A stretch of DNA of 64,000 bases from Artemia franciscana (taxonomy: Eukaryota; Arthropoda; Branchiopoda; Anostraca; Artemiidae), in NCBI RefSeq assembly GCF_032884065.1, contig NC_088872.1, positions 4,960,001 through 5,024,000 of the forward strand, written 5' to 3'. Below, piece after piece: positions 1-9,181 of the stretch (its first letter is position 1; each line of letters begins with the position of its first letter). The notes beneath the pieces are model-generated. The model had not been told where the DNA came from. It made no database searches and worked only from the letters and a program-made list of their open reading frames with translations. Both the position numbers and the translations under genes were made by a program.

Positions 1-671
1 ATAGATAGATAGATATATCTATATTCACAGGTGGGACACAGGGACACAACTACAATGGCGCGTAACTAATATGGCGCGTAACGAGTATTTTAACAAATCT
101 TTAGTTCAGAATCGCTAATGTTATTATGTAACTGCAACAATATTTATGGCCTCTGAGGATGTGATTGACTCTTACTAGGTTGCGAGCTACCACTACAACC
201 CGGATATCCTTTACCAGTCAGTCAAAAGAACTTTATTTTTTTCAAGCTTAACACCCTTACAATTTCTATCCACCTTTCGAGCTGTTTCATTACCCTTTCA
301 TTGCCCTGTTTCATTGATGGTTGAATTTCATTGATATAGAAATAGATCCTATCAATGGCCATATTCAGCTAAATAATTACCAAGTTTTTCAACTGTATTT
401 GCAGCTTTTGGTGTTGGACACTCCTGGTTATTATACAAAGCTATTATATATAATTTTTTCAGTTTCATTGCATGAAGACTATCTGTCCCCTTAGAAGCTC
501 GAATAACATCATGGTCGCTCGAAAGGTAAAAATATTTTGTTCCTCCCATTATAATACCGCTTTCAGCAAGAGCTTCCAAATCCTCGAATTTTGAGATAAA
601 CGCTTTCAATTCAGCTGCAGTGGCAGGAAATGTCTTAGATTTTCCCCAAACTGCTCCATCAGTACCAATAA
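1..671. repeat. Outer part of the left arm of the profilin inverted repeat
   Basis: This stretch is the reverse complement of the region ending near 7,609, with roughly 1% differences. It carries the end of a profilin frame, its 3' flank and a Helitron subterminal block at about 25-95 containing GTGGGACACAGGGACACAAC and two copies of TGGCGCGTAAC. The arm is cut at 671 by a LINE and resumes at 5,140-5,382. The window begins inside a TAGA/AT run, so the outer limit of the element is not visible. Confidence 0.85.
352..671 (-). pseudogene. Profilin, 3' part of a copy split by a LINE
   Basis: The minus strand encodes most of a profilin from IGTDGAVWGKS to the C-terminus EKLGNYLAEYGH and a stop at 352-354. 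The intact copies downstream have E where this has K in GKSKTF, and Q where this has E in AEYGH. The first 22 or so residues lie at 5,140-5,207, on the far side of the LINE. Apart from that insertion the reading frame is open, so the gene was disrupted recently. Profilin binds actin monomers and proline-rich ligands; this copy cannot make a whole protein unless the insert is bypassed. Confidence 0.85.
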
Positions 672-1204
672 CCACATTAACCAAATGCGCCATCTGTATT
701 ATTTCCAGAGTGTATGTGCCTGAGTTTGCTTGTTTGCTGTTAATGGGATAAAGTTATTGCACTACTTTGAGGTTGTTTTCATATTGATTTGTACCCTTTA
801 ATAGACAATTTTACAGTTAAGTTAAATTGAGTGATATTCTCCAATCCCTAGAATAGGTCTTTCTTTTCGGACATCCTCACCAGCGCCATCTTTTTTCTTA
901 AGTTGATCGGGGCGCCATCTATAAAGACAATTTTTCCCATATCATTAAGGTGCTGATTTCTACTGGGAGCAAGCAGAAGAGGGGAAGGAACCCCCCGCAA
1001 GCGCCGTACTGTACCCGCTGGTATTCAGTTACCCGAAAATTGCGGGGAAAAGGTGAGGGGGTACTTACGCTTCCCTTGTTCCTGGGTGATTTCAGTAGGC
1101 GTTCATTCAGCGCTCGACGCGTGAAGGTGTATTGTGCACGAAAGAAAATAAAACGTTCAAGATTCTGGACTACTTTCAGCTCTCGAGCAGTGAAGTTCGT
1201 TGGT

Positions 1205-2332
1205 ATGACACAAGAGACTATTTACGAATATATATACGCGCCTGTCCTGAATTTCGCTCAGACAAGTTTGCGATATGCCGATATTTCCCGTGACGCGGTG
1301 GTTGCTACGGGAAGTAAATTTTACGGAAAAGACATTCTGTACGCTGCGCATTGCAAACTGAACGATATTTTGCGGCAACTTGGAGATGAATATGTAATGA
1401 AGGACCGCCGAGCTGGTTTGCAGAGTGATGTTTTCATGGGTGATTTATACGATGCTATCAAGAATGCAGAAAACTCAGCCAATTTCACCTATAGATTTAC
1501 TATCTGGAAAATTGGCGAAGTGCCTAGAATACCGCAAGATGTGCTGACTTCTCTTTCAATTAGAGTTAACGAGTGCACAGAGAAAATAGAGGGACTAATC
1601 GATCAGTGTAAGATCTACCTTCCGTCAGGCCCTACTGTCTGGCCCCCGCTACCGAAACCAGAAAGACTTGAGAATCCTGTAGTGATAGCGAATGTGCCGG
1701 CGGAAAGCCTTGAATCATGTGCCAAACAGAAGGAATTTATCGAAATGAACGGTGGAAAAGGACATATTCGCCGGATCACTCAACGAAAAGGTGGGTTAGT
1801 TGCCTTTCTCGATACGGCGGATTCAGCTCAAATCCTCGCAGACATGTTGAAAGAAAAGGTCCGTGATGTCAAGGTTTCTTACCGGAAACCAAAGTTTTTA
1901 GCGGTGGCAAGATTCGTTCCTCCGGCAACCACAGAGGAAGAAATTATTGCTGCGAACTCCGAAGTTACGGAAGTCCACCGGTTCGGCACCTCTGGCACAG
2001 TGAAACTTGTATTTAAAGACTCGTTCGCGCGAGATCAGACAATTAAACGCGGAATATTTGTAGACTACACCCACTTCCGGGTTGAGGCCTATAAAGAGCT
2101 CCCCAAGAGATGTTTTAACTGTCAATCTTTCGAGCACCTCTCTAGTGCCTGCAGCAACGCTCCGAAGTGCTCTAAGTGCGCCGGTGCCCACGTCGCATCA
2201 CGGACGTCCCCATGCACGTCCACCACAGTTAAATGTGCTCTATGCCCAGAAGGCCACAACACCCACCCCTCATACAGCATGAGATGCCCACTAGTTAGAA
2301 ATGCTATGAAAAAGCCTACTACAACGAAATGA
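1205..2332 (+). CDS. LINE ORF1 (Gag-like nucleic-acid-binding protein)
   Basis: The frame is open from an ATG at 950, but the ATG at 1205 (MTQETIYEYIY) is the more natural start because the upstream translation is basic and low in pattern; the choice is uncertain. From 1205 the protein is about 375 residues. Its C-terminal third has three zinc knuckles: CFNCQSFEHLSSAC, CSKCAGAHVASRTSPC and CALCPEGHNTHPSYSMRC. Proteins of this kind coat LINE RNA in the transposition particle. The stop overlaps an ATG in the sequence ATGA at 2,329-2,332, the probable start of ORF2, so translation of the two frames may be coupled. Confidence 0.8.
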   Translation: MTQETIYEYIYAPVLNFAQTSLRYADISRDAVVATGSKFYGKDILYAAHCKLNDILRQLGDEYVMKDRRAGLQSDVFMGDLYDAIKNAENSANFTYRFTIWKIGEVPRIPQDVLTSLSIRVNECTEKIEGLIDQCKIYLPSGPTVWPPLPKPERLENPVVIANVPAESLESCAKQKEFIEMNGGKGHIRRITQRKGGLVAFLDTADSAQILADMLKEKVRDVKVSYRKPKFLAVARFVPPATTEEEIIAANSEVTEVHRFGTSGTVKLVFKDSFARDQTIKRGIFVDYTHFRVEAYKELPKRCFNCQSFEHLSSACSNAPKCSKCAGAHVASRTSPCTSTTVKCALCPEGHNTHPSYSMRCPLVRNAMKKPTTTK

Positions 2333-4997
2333 CTTCTCTCTCCATCATTTGCCGAAATATCTATGGGCACAATTCAGTCAAACTAGACTACGTTAAAGAA
2401 CTATGCCGTCAATTTAATGTTGTTGTGCTTACAAGAACATTTACTCACCTCCGAAAATTTTGGTCTTTTCGAACAGTTGAATCAAAAAACTGTGTTCATG
2501 CATGAAGCAAAAAGGTCCTCAGTCCGCGGTCGACCTAGTGGGGGCACTGCTATCATAACGGACAGTTCGCTTGAATGTCAAAAGCTGGAATCGTGTGAGT
2601 TCTTCCTCGCTGTAGATTTTCCTGGCCCCGGGGGTTTTGTTCTGATCACGGTTTATCTACCAACAAACCTAAACACCCTCTCTTCCGAAAAACGGTTCTC
2701 GGAAGCTTGTGGCCGCCTCTCGCGCTTACTTATTAGGCTGGGCAATCGAAGAGTGCTAGTCTGCGGTGACTTTCAGTGCGACTTAACGAACCCATCAAAT
2801 AAGCTCTCCGAAATCTTCTTCTCAGTAATCCCAGCTGGGTATGATCTCTGTGAAAAGACTGACGCATATACGTACATCCATAATTCCGGTTCAACGACAA
2901 ACATTGACCATGTGCTATGTAACTTCTCTCTAGGTGCTCCAGTCACCGTGGACTCTGAGCACACAGTAAGTGATCACCTTGGCTTGTGCTTTAAGGCTAA
3001 CTTCTTCCCGTGTAGGCCGAATAAGCCCCAAACTTATGCTACCAAGACTGAGTGGAATAAAATAAACGCCGACCAGTATAAACAGACATGTGATGAGATT
3101 CTCGGAAAGATAAAAGTTCCCTTTCAGCTATTGATGCATGGCTCGAGTGATTTGGTAGCACTAGACATTTATTGTACTGAGATTATACATGCAATGAAAA
3201 CGGCTGAGCAGGCTTGTACCCACTCGCCGTTTTAAACCTGGAATCAGCAAGCCTGGCTGGAGTCGCTCTCCTAAAGTAAGGCAAGCCAAAGCTCGTGCTA
3301 AGTTTTGGCTGAGATTATGGCGCGATTGCGAGAGGCCTAGGTCAGGTGTAGTGTTTGAGCAGTTCCGCAACACGAAAAAAACTTATAATAAGTCTGTAAG
3401 TGATCTTAAAGCTGCCGAAGCCGAACTTGCTTCCCAAGAAGCAGCAAATAATCCTGTATCTATGTGGAAGTCTTTTAGACAGTCTAAACCAGTGACAAAC
3501 CCTGCTAGTAACATACCTGAGGAGCAGTGGGTAAAACACTATAGTGAAGTTTTTGGGATCAAACATGCCCAACTAACAACCGAAAGTGATAGCGAGCTCT
3601 CACGAGCTTTTGCGTCCCTCTTGAGCCAACGGAACTATTTTACCGTCTCAATAGGCGAAGTGCTCCAGGTTATTAAGCAGCTGAGAAAGGGCAAGGCTCC
3701 CGGGCACGACGGAATTGTGACTGAACACCTCCGCTGTAGCTCACCTCTGCTCATTGAGCACTTGACGCTGCTATATCAAATGTGCCTTGATTCTGGTGCA
3801 GTCCCTAAGTCGTTTGCCCTAGGTATTGTGTCTAACGTCTTGAAGAAGGGAAAAAATCGTAACCTCTGCTCTAGCTATAGGCCTATAACAGTTTCTAGTA
3901 CATTAAGCAAAGTGTTAGAGAGACTTCTGTTACCTGAGCTGTTACGCAAGTGTAAAATTGACAATCGACAATTCGGGTTCCGTCGCCACCTCGGTTGTGC
4001 ATTTGCACATCGCCTCCTTACGCGTATAGTATCGAAAGCTCAGAATCAATCACGGACTCTTTTAATTTGTGCAGTAGATGTGTCCGCGGCGTTCGATTCG
4101 GTAATTCATTCAAAGTTAATTTTGAACCTGCTGCACCAAGGTGTGAACCCACATGTAGCGGCCGTCCTATGGCACTGGTATTCGAGTAGCTTTATCCGTG
4201 TTAAGTTGAGTAGTGAATTCCTGTCGAAACCGATTAAGCTTCACCGGGGACTGCGTCAAGGGTCGGTTTTAAGCCCTGTACTTTTCAATTCACTAACCTC
4301 GTCGGTAACAAAAAAGATTAACGGTGGTTTTAACACTGAATGTATGGATGTGAGCCTACTGTGCTACGCCGACGACATATTACTGGTGAGCACATCGCTT
4401 TGTAACCTTCAAGCTAATATCGATCTCCTAAGTCGAGGTTATACTAATATTGGTCTGGTTATTAACCCTGCTAAAACAGAATTTCTTGTATTTGAACCCC
4501 CGCGTGCGCCGTCTGAAGTTGCCCGTCGCGAGGCTACCCGTGTTACCGTTGCAGGGCAAGTAGTACTTCCAAGCCGCAAGTTGAAGTACCTAGGTATCAC
4601 ATATGGAAGCGACCTCAGAAGCTCGCGTGCTCTTTTTGTTGACCAGGTTCTGTCGGGTTTTCGGTCTGGGTATGCTAAACTTGCAGCTCTGAAGTTTAAA
4701 TTTAATAAGCATATTCTTGCTAGGTTGTATCGTGCCGTCGCTCTTCCCTTTGCTCACTACATCTCACCCGTTTGGCATTGGCTATCGAATTCGGATATGT
4801 TGCGAATCCGTTCAGGCTTTTGCAAATATTTAAAGTTTCTGCTTGGTCTGCCACTTTACCTCCGTAACACTGGTCTGCTAGAAAAGTATCATATACCTGA
4901 TCCTGTTGAGTTCATGCCGAATTTTGAAAAACAAGCTCTCGTGAAACACAGGGCACTATTATTTGATTTCCCAGCGACTTTTTTGCTTGATAGTTGA
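2329..4997 (+). pseudogene. LINE ORF2: endonuclease plus reverse transcriptase, two frameshifts
   Basis: Translation from the overlapping ATG gives MTSLSIICRNIYGHNS and an opening endonuclease strand. Near 2,420-2,430 the frame shifts into LCLQEHLL, the endonuclease motif. The domain continues through VLVCGDFQCDL, NIDHVLCNF and VSDHLGLCF, and ends near 3,235. The frame shifts again around 3,190-3,200, where the linker continues as a basic segment. The reverse transcriptase follows with GKAPGHDGI, SYRPITVSS, QFGFRR, AVDVSAAFDSV, LRQGSVLSP and the catalytic box CYADDILLVS (about 4,360-4,390). No RNase H domain is recognised after it. The enzyme would nick target DNA and prime reverse transcription there. 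Two shifts in 2.7 kb with otherwise good conservation indicate recent death. Confidence 0.88.
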
Positions 4998-5139
4998 AGT
5001 GTGATTTGTTTGTATTTAGTGATTATTATGTTCGGTTGATTTGTTTTCGTCTTTAATTTCTCTTTTCTTTTGTTTTGCTCCGCTTCTTCATGCTTCTTTT
5101 TTATAAGCGGGTTTGTAATAAATTATTATTATTATTATT

Positions 5140-5207
5140 ATAATAGCTCCTTCTGAAATGCCATTAGATAACAATTCACTTTCAACATAATTATTCCATG
5201 TAGACAT
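5140..5207 (-). pseudogene. Profilin, 5' part of the LINE-split copy
   Basis: On the minus strand the start codon is at 5,205-5,207 and the translation MSTWNNYVESELLSNG then ISEGAII matches the intact copies residue for residue until the LINE tail. The tryptophan and tyrosine of the N-terminal helix (W4, Y7) are those that line the polyproline site in profilins. Together with 352-671 it makes one gene interrupted once. Confidence 0.85.
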
Positions 5208-5382
5208 CTTATAATTTGTACTAATTCGTGACGAGTTGAAGTCACGCGTTAAATAGCGGGAACCTAGCAAAAAACAAAACTAATTCTAAAATTTTCAGGT
5301 AATTTTCTATTTTGAAATAAAAACTAAAAATTATTGCTCGGACAACATAAATATTTTTGATGTTTACATAATAGCTTTAGTG
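5208..5382 (-). promoter_or_regulatory. Upstream region of the inverted profilin copy (arm)
   Basis: This is the reverse complement of 6,717-6,892, so the two divergent profilins share one upstream sequence. It contains an interrupted palindrome GTGAC/GTCAC and an AT-rich stretch, but no certain TATA box. The homology ends at 5,382-5,383, where the helicase fragment begins. Confidence 0.5.
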
Positions 5383-5387
5383 TATGT

Positions 5388-6693
5388 ATGGCAAAAAAAC
5401 CTCTTCAGGATTTGGGAATGCCTTCATGCTATCGTAATGCTGCTATTTTGACATGTGTAGAATTGGATCGTGAACAAAGGTACATCACGAGTGATCTATT
5501 GTCGTATGTACAAAATAATATTTCTAAGTTAACGTCTGAGCAAAAAGACATTTATGATAAGATAATGCATTGTGTCGATAACAACGTTGGAGAAATATTC
5601 TTTTTGGATGCACCAGGAGGTACTGGTAAAACGGTTGTGATAGAATTGATTCTGGCATCAATTCGATCAAAAAATGACATAGCGTTGGGAATTGCGTCGT
5701 TCAGAATAGCCGCAACATTGCTGCTTGCTGGAAGAACTGCTCATCCTGCTTTGAAATTGCCTCTGAATTTGTATTCTACAAACACTCCCACGTACAATAT
5801 TTCCAAATCAACTCGGTTGTGTAAAGTATTGCAGCAATGCAAACTTATTATTTGGGACGAGTGCACAACGGCACACAAAAAGTCGCTCGAGGCTCTGGAA
5901 CAATCTTTGCGAGATTTGTAAGGAAATTCGAAACCCTTTGGCAGCACATTAATATTGCTTGCGGGAGATTTCAGGCAAACATTGCCTATAATACCTAGAT
6001 CAACCCCTGCGGACGAAATGAATGCTTACCTGAAAAATTTTAATTTATGGGCACACGTAAAGACATTAAAACTAAGTATAAATATGCGTGTCCGATTGCA
6101 AAACGATGACTCTGCTGTAATATTTTCACATCAATTGCTGGCAATTGAAAACAGAAAGCTCCCAGTAGACTCAAATTCAGGACGTATACAACTGCCTGCT
6201 GATTTCTGTAATTTAGTGACGTCCAAAAATAAATTGGTTGGAAAGGTGTTTCTGAATATTCTAACCAATTATAAAAATCATAAATGGCTCAGTGAACGAG
6301 CGATTTTGGCAGCCAAGAAAAAAGACGTCTACGAAATCAACAGTATTATTTTGACCCAAATTTAAGAACAGGCAGTAATTTACAAGTCAGTCGACACAGT
6401 TCTGGAACCAAATGAAGTGGTTAACTATTCATCTGAGTTTTTAAATTCGCAGGATCTTCCAGGGTTTCCACCACACGTGCTGCAACTAAATATAGGCGTA
6501 CCAATAATACTGTTACGAAATATTAAACCACCAAAGCTTTGCAATGCCGTAAAAAAAACAATGGGAAACGTAATAGAGGCAACAATCTTGACAGGGCCTT
6601 TTGAGGGTGAGGCTTTTCTTATTCCTCGCATTCTCATGATTCCAATGGATCTACCTTTTCAACTTAAAAGATTGCAAATCCCAATTTGATTAG
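5388..6693 (+). pseudogene. Helitron Pif1-like helicase fragment 1
   Basis: This is the middle of a Helitron RepHel helicase, superfamily 1, Pif1 type. Visible motifs are Walker A DAPGGTGKT (about 5,608-5,635), Walker B IIWDEC (about 5,848-5,865), LAGDFRQTLPIIP (about 5,958-5,996) and NMRV. A stop near 5,919 (a TGT-to-TAA-type end after SLRDL) and another at 6,363-6,365 interrupt the frame. The C-terminal motifs TINKAQGQS and SHGQLYVACSR are missing: the sequence leaves the helicase just after RLQIPI near 6,690 and joins the profilin block at 6,717. It cannot unwind DNA on its own. The same fragment recurs at 14,389-15,600. Confidence 0.85.
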
Positions 6694-6716
6694 CATATTT
6701 AGTTTTCATGCCAGAA

Positions 6717-6892
6717 CCACTAAAGCTATTATGTAAACATCAAAAATATTTATGTTGTCCGAGCAATAATTTTTTGTTTTTATTTCAAAATAGAAAATTA
6801 CCTGAAAATTTTAGAATTAGTTTTGTTTTTTGCTAGGTTCCCGCTATTTAACGCGTGACTTCAACTCGTCACGAATTAGTACAAATTATAAG
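6717..6892 (+). promoter_or_regulatory. Upstream region of profilin copy 2
   Basis: A 176-bp segment between the truncated helicase and the profilin ATG is repeated exactly before copy 3 (15,620-15,795) and inverted before the split copy. Its consistent association with the gene suggests it came with profilin rather than with the Helitron. It has an AT-rich half and then CGCTATTTAACGCG and the palindrome GTGAC/GTCAC close to the start codon. Promoter activity is inferred, not shown. Confidence 0.4.
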
Positions 6893-7276
6893 ATGTCTAC
6901 ATGGAATAATTATGTTGAAAGTGAATTGTTATCTAATGGCATTTCAGAAGGAGCTATTATTGGTACTGATGGAGCAGTTTGGGGAAAATCTGAGACATTT
7001 CCTGCCACTGCAGCTGAATTGAAAGCGTTTATCTCAAAATTCGAGGATTTGGAAGCTCTTGCTGAAAGCGGTATTATAATGGGAGGAACAAAATATTTTT
7101 ACCTTTCGAGTGACCATGATGTTATTCGAGCTTCTAAGGGGACAGATAGTCTCCATGCAATGAAACTGAAAAAATTATATATAATAGCTTTGTATAATAA
7201 CCAGGAGTGTCCAACACCTAAAGCTGCAAATACAGTTGAAAAACTTGGTAATTATTTAGCTCAATATGGGCATTGA
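6893..7276 (+). CDS. Profilin, intact copy carried beside Helitron sequence
   Basis: The frame encodes 127 residues, the usual length for animal profilin (about 126-140), from MSTWNNYVESELL to EKLGNYLAQYGH. It shows the family's features in order: N-terminal W4 and Y7, IGTDGAVWGKS, FEDLEALAESGIIMGGTKYFYLS, the basic stretch HDVIRASKG, LHAMKLKKLYIIALYNN and the C-terminal VEKLGNYL helix. The last residue is H rather than the common Y or F. Another in-frame ATG lies 63 bp upstream, but the start at 6,893 matches profilin length and N-terminus. There is no intron. Profilin binds G-actin and proline-rich proteins in the cytoplasm. Flanks are Helitron-derived on both sides, and a copy with identical protein lies at 15,796-16,179. 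It could be expressed, but that is not shown. Confidence 0.92.
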   Translation: MSTWNNYVESELLSNGISEGAIIGTDGAVWGKSETFPATAAELKAFISKFEDLEALAESGIIMGGTKYFYLSSDHDVIRASKGTDSLHAMKLKKLYIIALYNNQECPTPKAANTVEKLGNYLAQYGH

Positions 7277-7390
7277 TAGGATATATTTCTATATCAATGA
7301 AATTCAACCATCAATGAAACAGGGCAATGAAAGGGTAATGAAACAGCTCGAAAGGTGGATAGAAATTGTAAGGGTGTTCAGCTTGAAAAA

Positions 7391-7396
7391 AATAAA
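7391..7396 (+). other. AATAAA poly(A) signal after profilin copy 2
   Basis: The hexamer lies 115 bp after the profilin stop and is preserved at 16,294-16,299 and, inverted, in the left arm. It is a plausible 3'-end signal of the captured gene. Confidence 0.5.
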
Positions 7397-7607
7397 GTTC
7401 TTTTGACTGACTGGTAAAGAATATCCGGGTTGTAGTGGTAGCTCGCAACCTAGTAAGAGTCAATCACATCCTCAGAGGCCATAAACATTGTTGCAGTTAC
7501 ATAATAACATTAGCGATTCTGAACTAAAGATTTGTTAAAATACTCGTTACGCGCCATATTAGTTACGCGCCATTGTAGTTGTGTCCCTGTGTCCCACCTG
7601 TGAATAT

Positions 7608-7709
<102 letters not shown>

Positions 7710-7712
7710 ATA

Positions 7713-7765
7713 CTAGCTGTTGGGGTGGCGCTTCGCGCCACCCCAACACCTAGTTGGTGAGTTAT
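7713..7765 (-). mobile_element. Helitron 3' terminus (hairpin plus CTAG), inverted
   Basis: The stretch has a strong hairpin, GTTGGGGTGGCG and its complement around a CTTCG/CGAAG loop, bounded by CTAG on each side. A GC hairpin just before a CTRR end followed by T is the diagnostic Helitron 3' terminus. Only this terminus and a few bases of its element are left before helicase sequence begins. Confidence 0.75.
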
Positions 7766-7796
7766 TGAGCATTTGCAATAACCATTCACCAAATCA

Positions 7797-7979
7797 CCAA
7801 TCACCAAAGCTCAAGGTCAATCATTAGAAAAGTTTGGTATAGATCTTAATACTGATTGTTTTTCCCATGAACAATTGTACGTTGCATGTTCGAGGGTCGG
7901 TAAACCTGACAATCTATTTATATCCAGCGACAATTTGACAGCGAAGAATGTTGTATATTCGCAAGTTTTACGCAGTTAA
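7797..7979 (+). pseudogene. Helitron helicase C-terminal fragment
   Basis: The plus strand encodes the end of the helicase: [34 protein letters not shown] and the terminal SQVLRS with a stop at 7,977-7,979. This is motif VI of Pif1-type helicases. It is preceded by a short GGTGATT-type duplication that differs from other copies. The matching sequence in the second copy of this block is 21,003-21,213. Confidence 0.8.
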
Positions 7980-8006
7980 TTTGTATTGTATCTATCTATC
8001 TATCTA

Positions 8007-8281
8007 TCTATATAAAAACGAGTTGTGTGTGAGCATGTTTGTTTGTTTGTAAAAAGAGCGTTTGCATATGACGTCATTATTAGTACAAAAGGCTTTGTAT
8101 ATGCACAGACTATGGGAAAGCCAAGAATGTTGTATATTCGCAAGTTTTACGTAGTTTGAAACACATATATAAATCTATCTATATTCACAGGTGGGACACA
8201 GGGACTCAATTACAATGGCTCGTAACTAATGGCTCACCAACTAGGTGTTGGGGTGGCGCGAAGCGCCACCCCAACAGCTAG
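8007..8281 (+). mobile_element. Short non-autonomous Helitron
   Basis: It starts with TCTATATAAAAACGAG inside a TCTA run, contains GACGTCAT and the GGGACACAGGGAC block, and ends with the GC hairpin and CTAG at 8,278-8,281 followed by T. It has no coding capacity. A near-identical inverted twin is at 20,702-20,976. The exact 5' base is blurred by the TCTA repeats. Confidence 0.75.
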
Positions 8282-8284
8282 TAT

Positions 8285-8321
<37 letters not shown>
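8282..8321. repeat. (AT)n tract between facing Helitron 3' ends
   Basis: A 40-bp AT tract separates the 3' hairpins of two small Helitrons pointing at each other. The corresponding tract at 20,674-20,701 is shorter, which is the main length difference between the two inverted blocks. Confidence 0.95.
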
Positions 8322-8322
<1 letters not shown>

Positions 8323-8646
8323 TAGCTGTTGGGGTGGCGCTTCGCGCCACCCCAACACCTAGTTGGTGGGGCGCTTCGCGCCCCCCCAAGCCCCCCCGCG
8401 CGCGTAAGTCGTTACGCGCCATATTAGTTACGCGCCATTGTAGTTGTGTCCCTGTGTCCCACCTGTGAATATAGATAGATTTATATATGTGTTTCAAACT
8501 ACGTAAAAATTGCGAATATACAACATTCTTGGCTTTCCCATTGTCTGTCCATATACAAAGCCGTATGTACTAATAATGACGTCATATGCAAACGCTCTTT
8601 TTACAAACAAACAAACATGCATACACACAACTCGTTTTTATATAGA
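8322..8646 (-). mobile_element. Short non-autonomous Helitron, opposite orientation
   Basis: Read on the minus strand it begins with TCTATATAAAAACGAG at 8,646 and ends with the hairpin and CTAG at 8,325-8,322. Just before the terminal hairpin is a second GC-rich hairpin (GGGGCGC/GCGCCCC) after a run of C residues (about 8,365-8,400), which also ends in CAACTAG. So there may be two alternative termini. Confidence 0.75.
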
Positions 8647-8673
8647 TAGATAGATAGATAGATACAATACAAA

Positions 8674-9175
8674 TTAACTACGTAAAACTTGTGTATATAC
8701 AACAGTCTTCGCTGTCCCATTGTCTGTGCGTATAAATAGATTGTCAGGTTTACCGACCCTCAAAGATGCAACATACAATTGTACATTGGTAAAGCAATCT
8801 GTATTAAGATCTATACCGCATTTTTCTAGTGATTGCCCTTGAGCTTTGTTGATGGTGGTTGCAAATGCTAATCGAATTGGGAATTGCAATCTTTTAAATT
8901 GAAAAAGCAGATCCGTTGGAATCATGGGAATGCGAGGAATAAGAACAGCCTCACCCTCATAAGGCCCTGTCAAGATTGTGGCATCTATTAGGTTTTCCAT
9001 TTTTTTTTTTTTACGGCAAGTCGCGTGCCATTGCAAAGTTTTGGTGGGTTGATATTTCTTAAAAGTATTATTGGTACGCCTATTTTTAGTTGTAGCAGGT
9101 GTGGTGGACACCCTGAAGGATCTATGGAATTTAAAAATTCAGATGGATAATTAACCGCTTCATTTGGTTCCGAAA
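8674..9175 (-). pseudogene. Second Helitron helicase C-terminal segment
   Basis: The minus strand encodes [60 protein letters not shown] and YTQVLRS with a stop at 8,674-8,676. An expanded run of T (A on the coding strand) at about 9,000-9,012 shifts the frame. It lies directly after the end of another helicase segment, so the C-terminal domain is doubled in tandem. The two are related but clearly diverged, and so come from different Helitron copies. Confidence 0.82.
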
Positions 9176-9181
9176 TACAAA

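Larger units (their letters stand above)
672..5139 (+). mobile_element. Near full-length APE-type LINE inserted in profilin
   Basis: A 4.47-kb non-LTR retrotransposon with a 5' leader, ORF1 with zinc knuckles, ORF2 with apurinic-like endonuclease and reverse transcriptase, a short T-rich 3' UTR and a (TTA)n tail at about 5,121-5,139. The flanking profilin sequence is continuous across it, with a short shared ATAA at the junctions (about 668-671 and 5,140-5,143) that may be the target duplication. The gene order and TTA tail suit the I/Jockey/CR1 group, but I cannot fix the clade. ORF2 has two apparent frameshifts, so the copy is probably inactive though young. Confidence 0.9.

Noticed and set aside
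5088-5270. Small gene encoding a profilin N-terminus with a poly-Ile tail
   Set aside because: The tail is the (TTA)n end of the LINE; the frame is the interrupted profilin, already listed.
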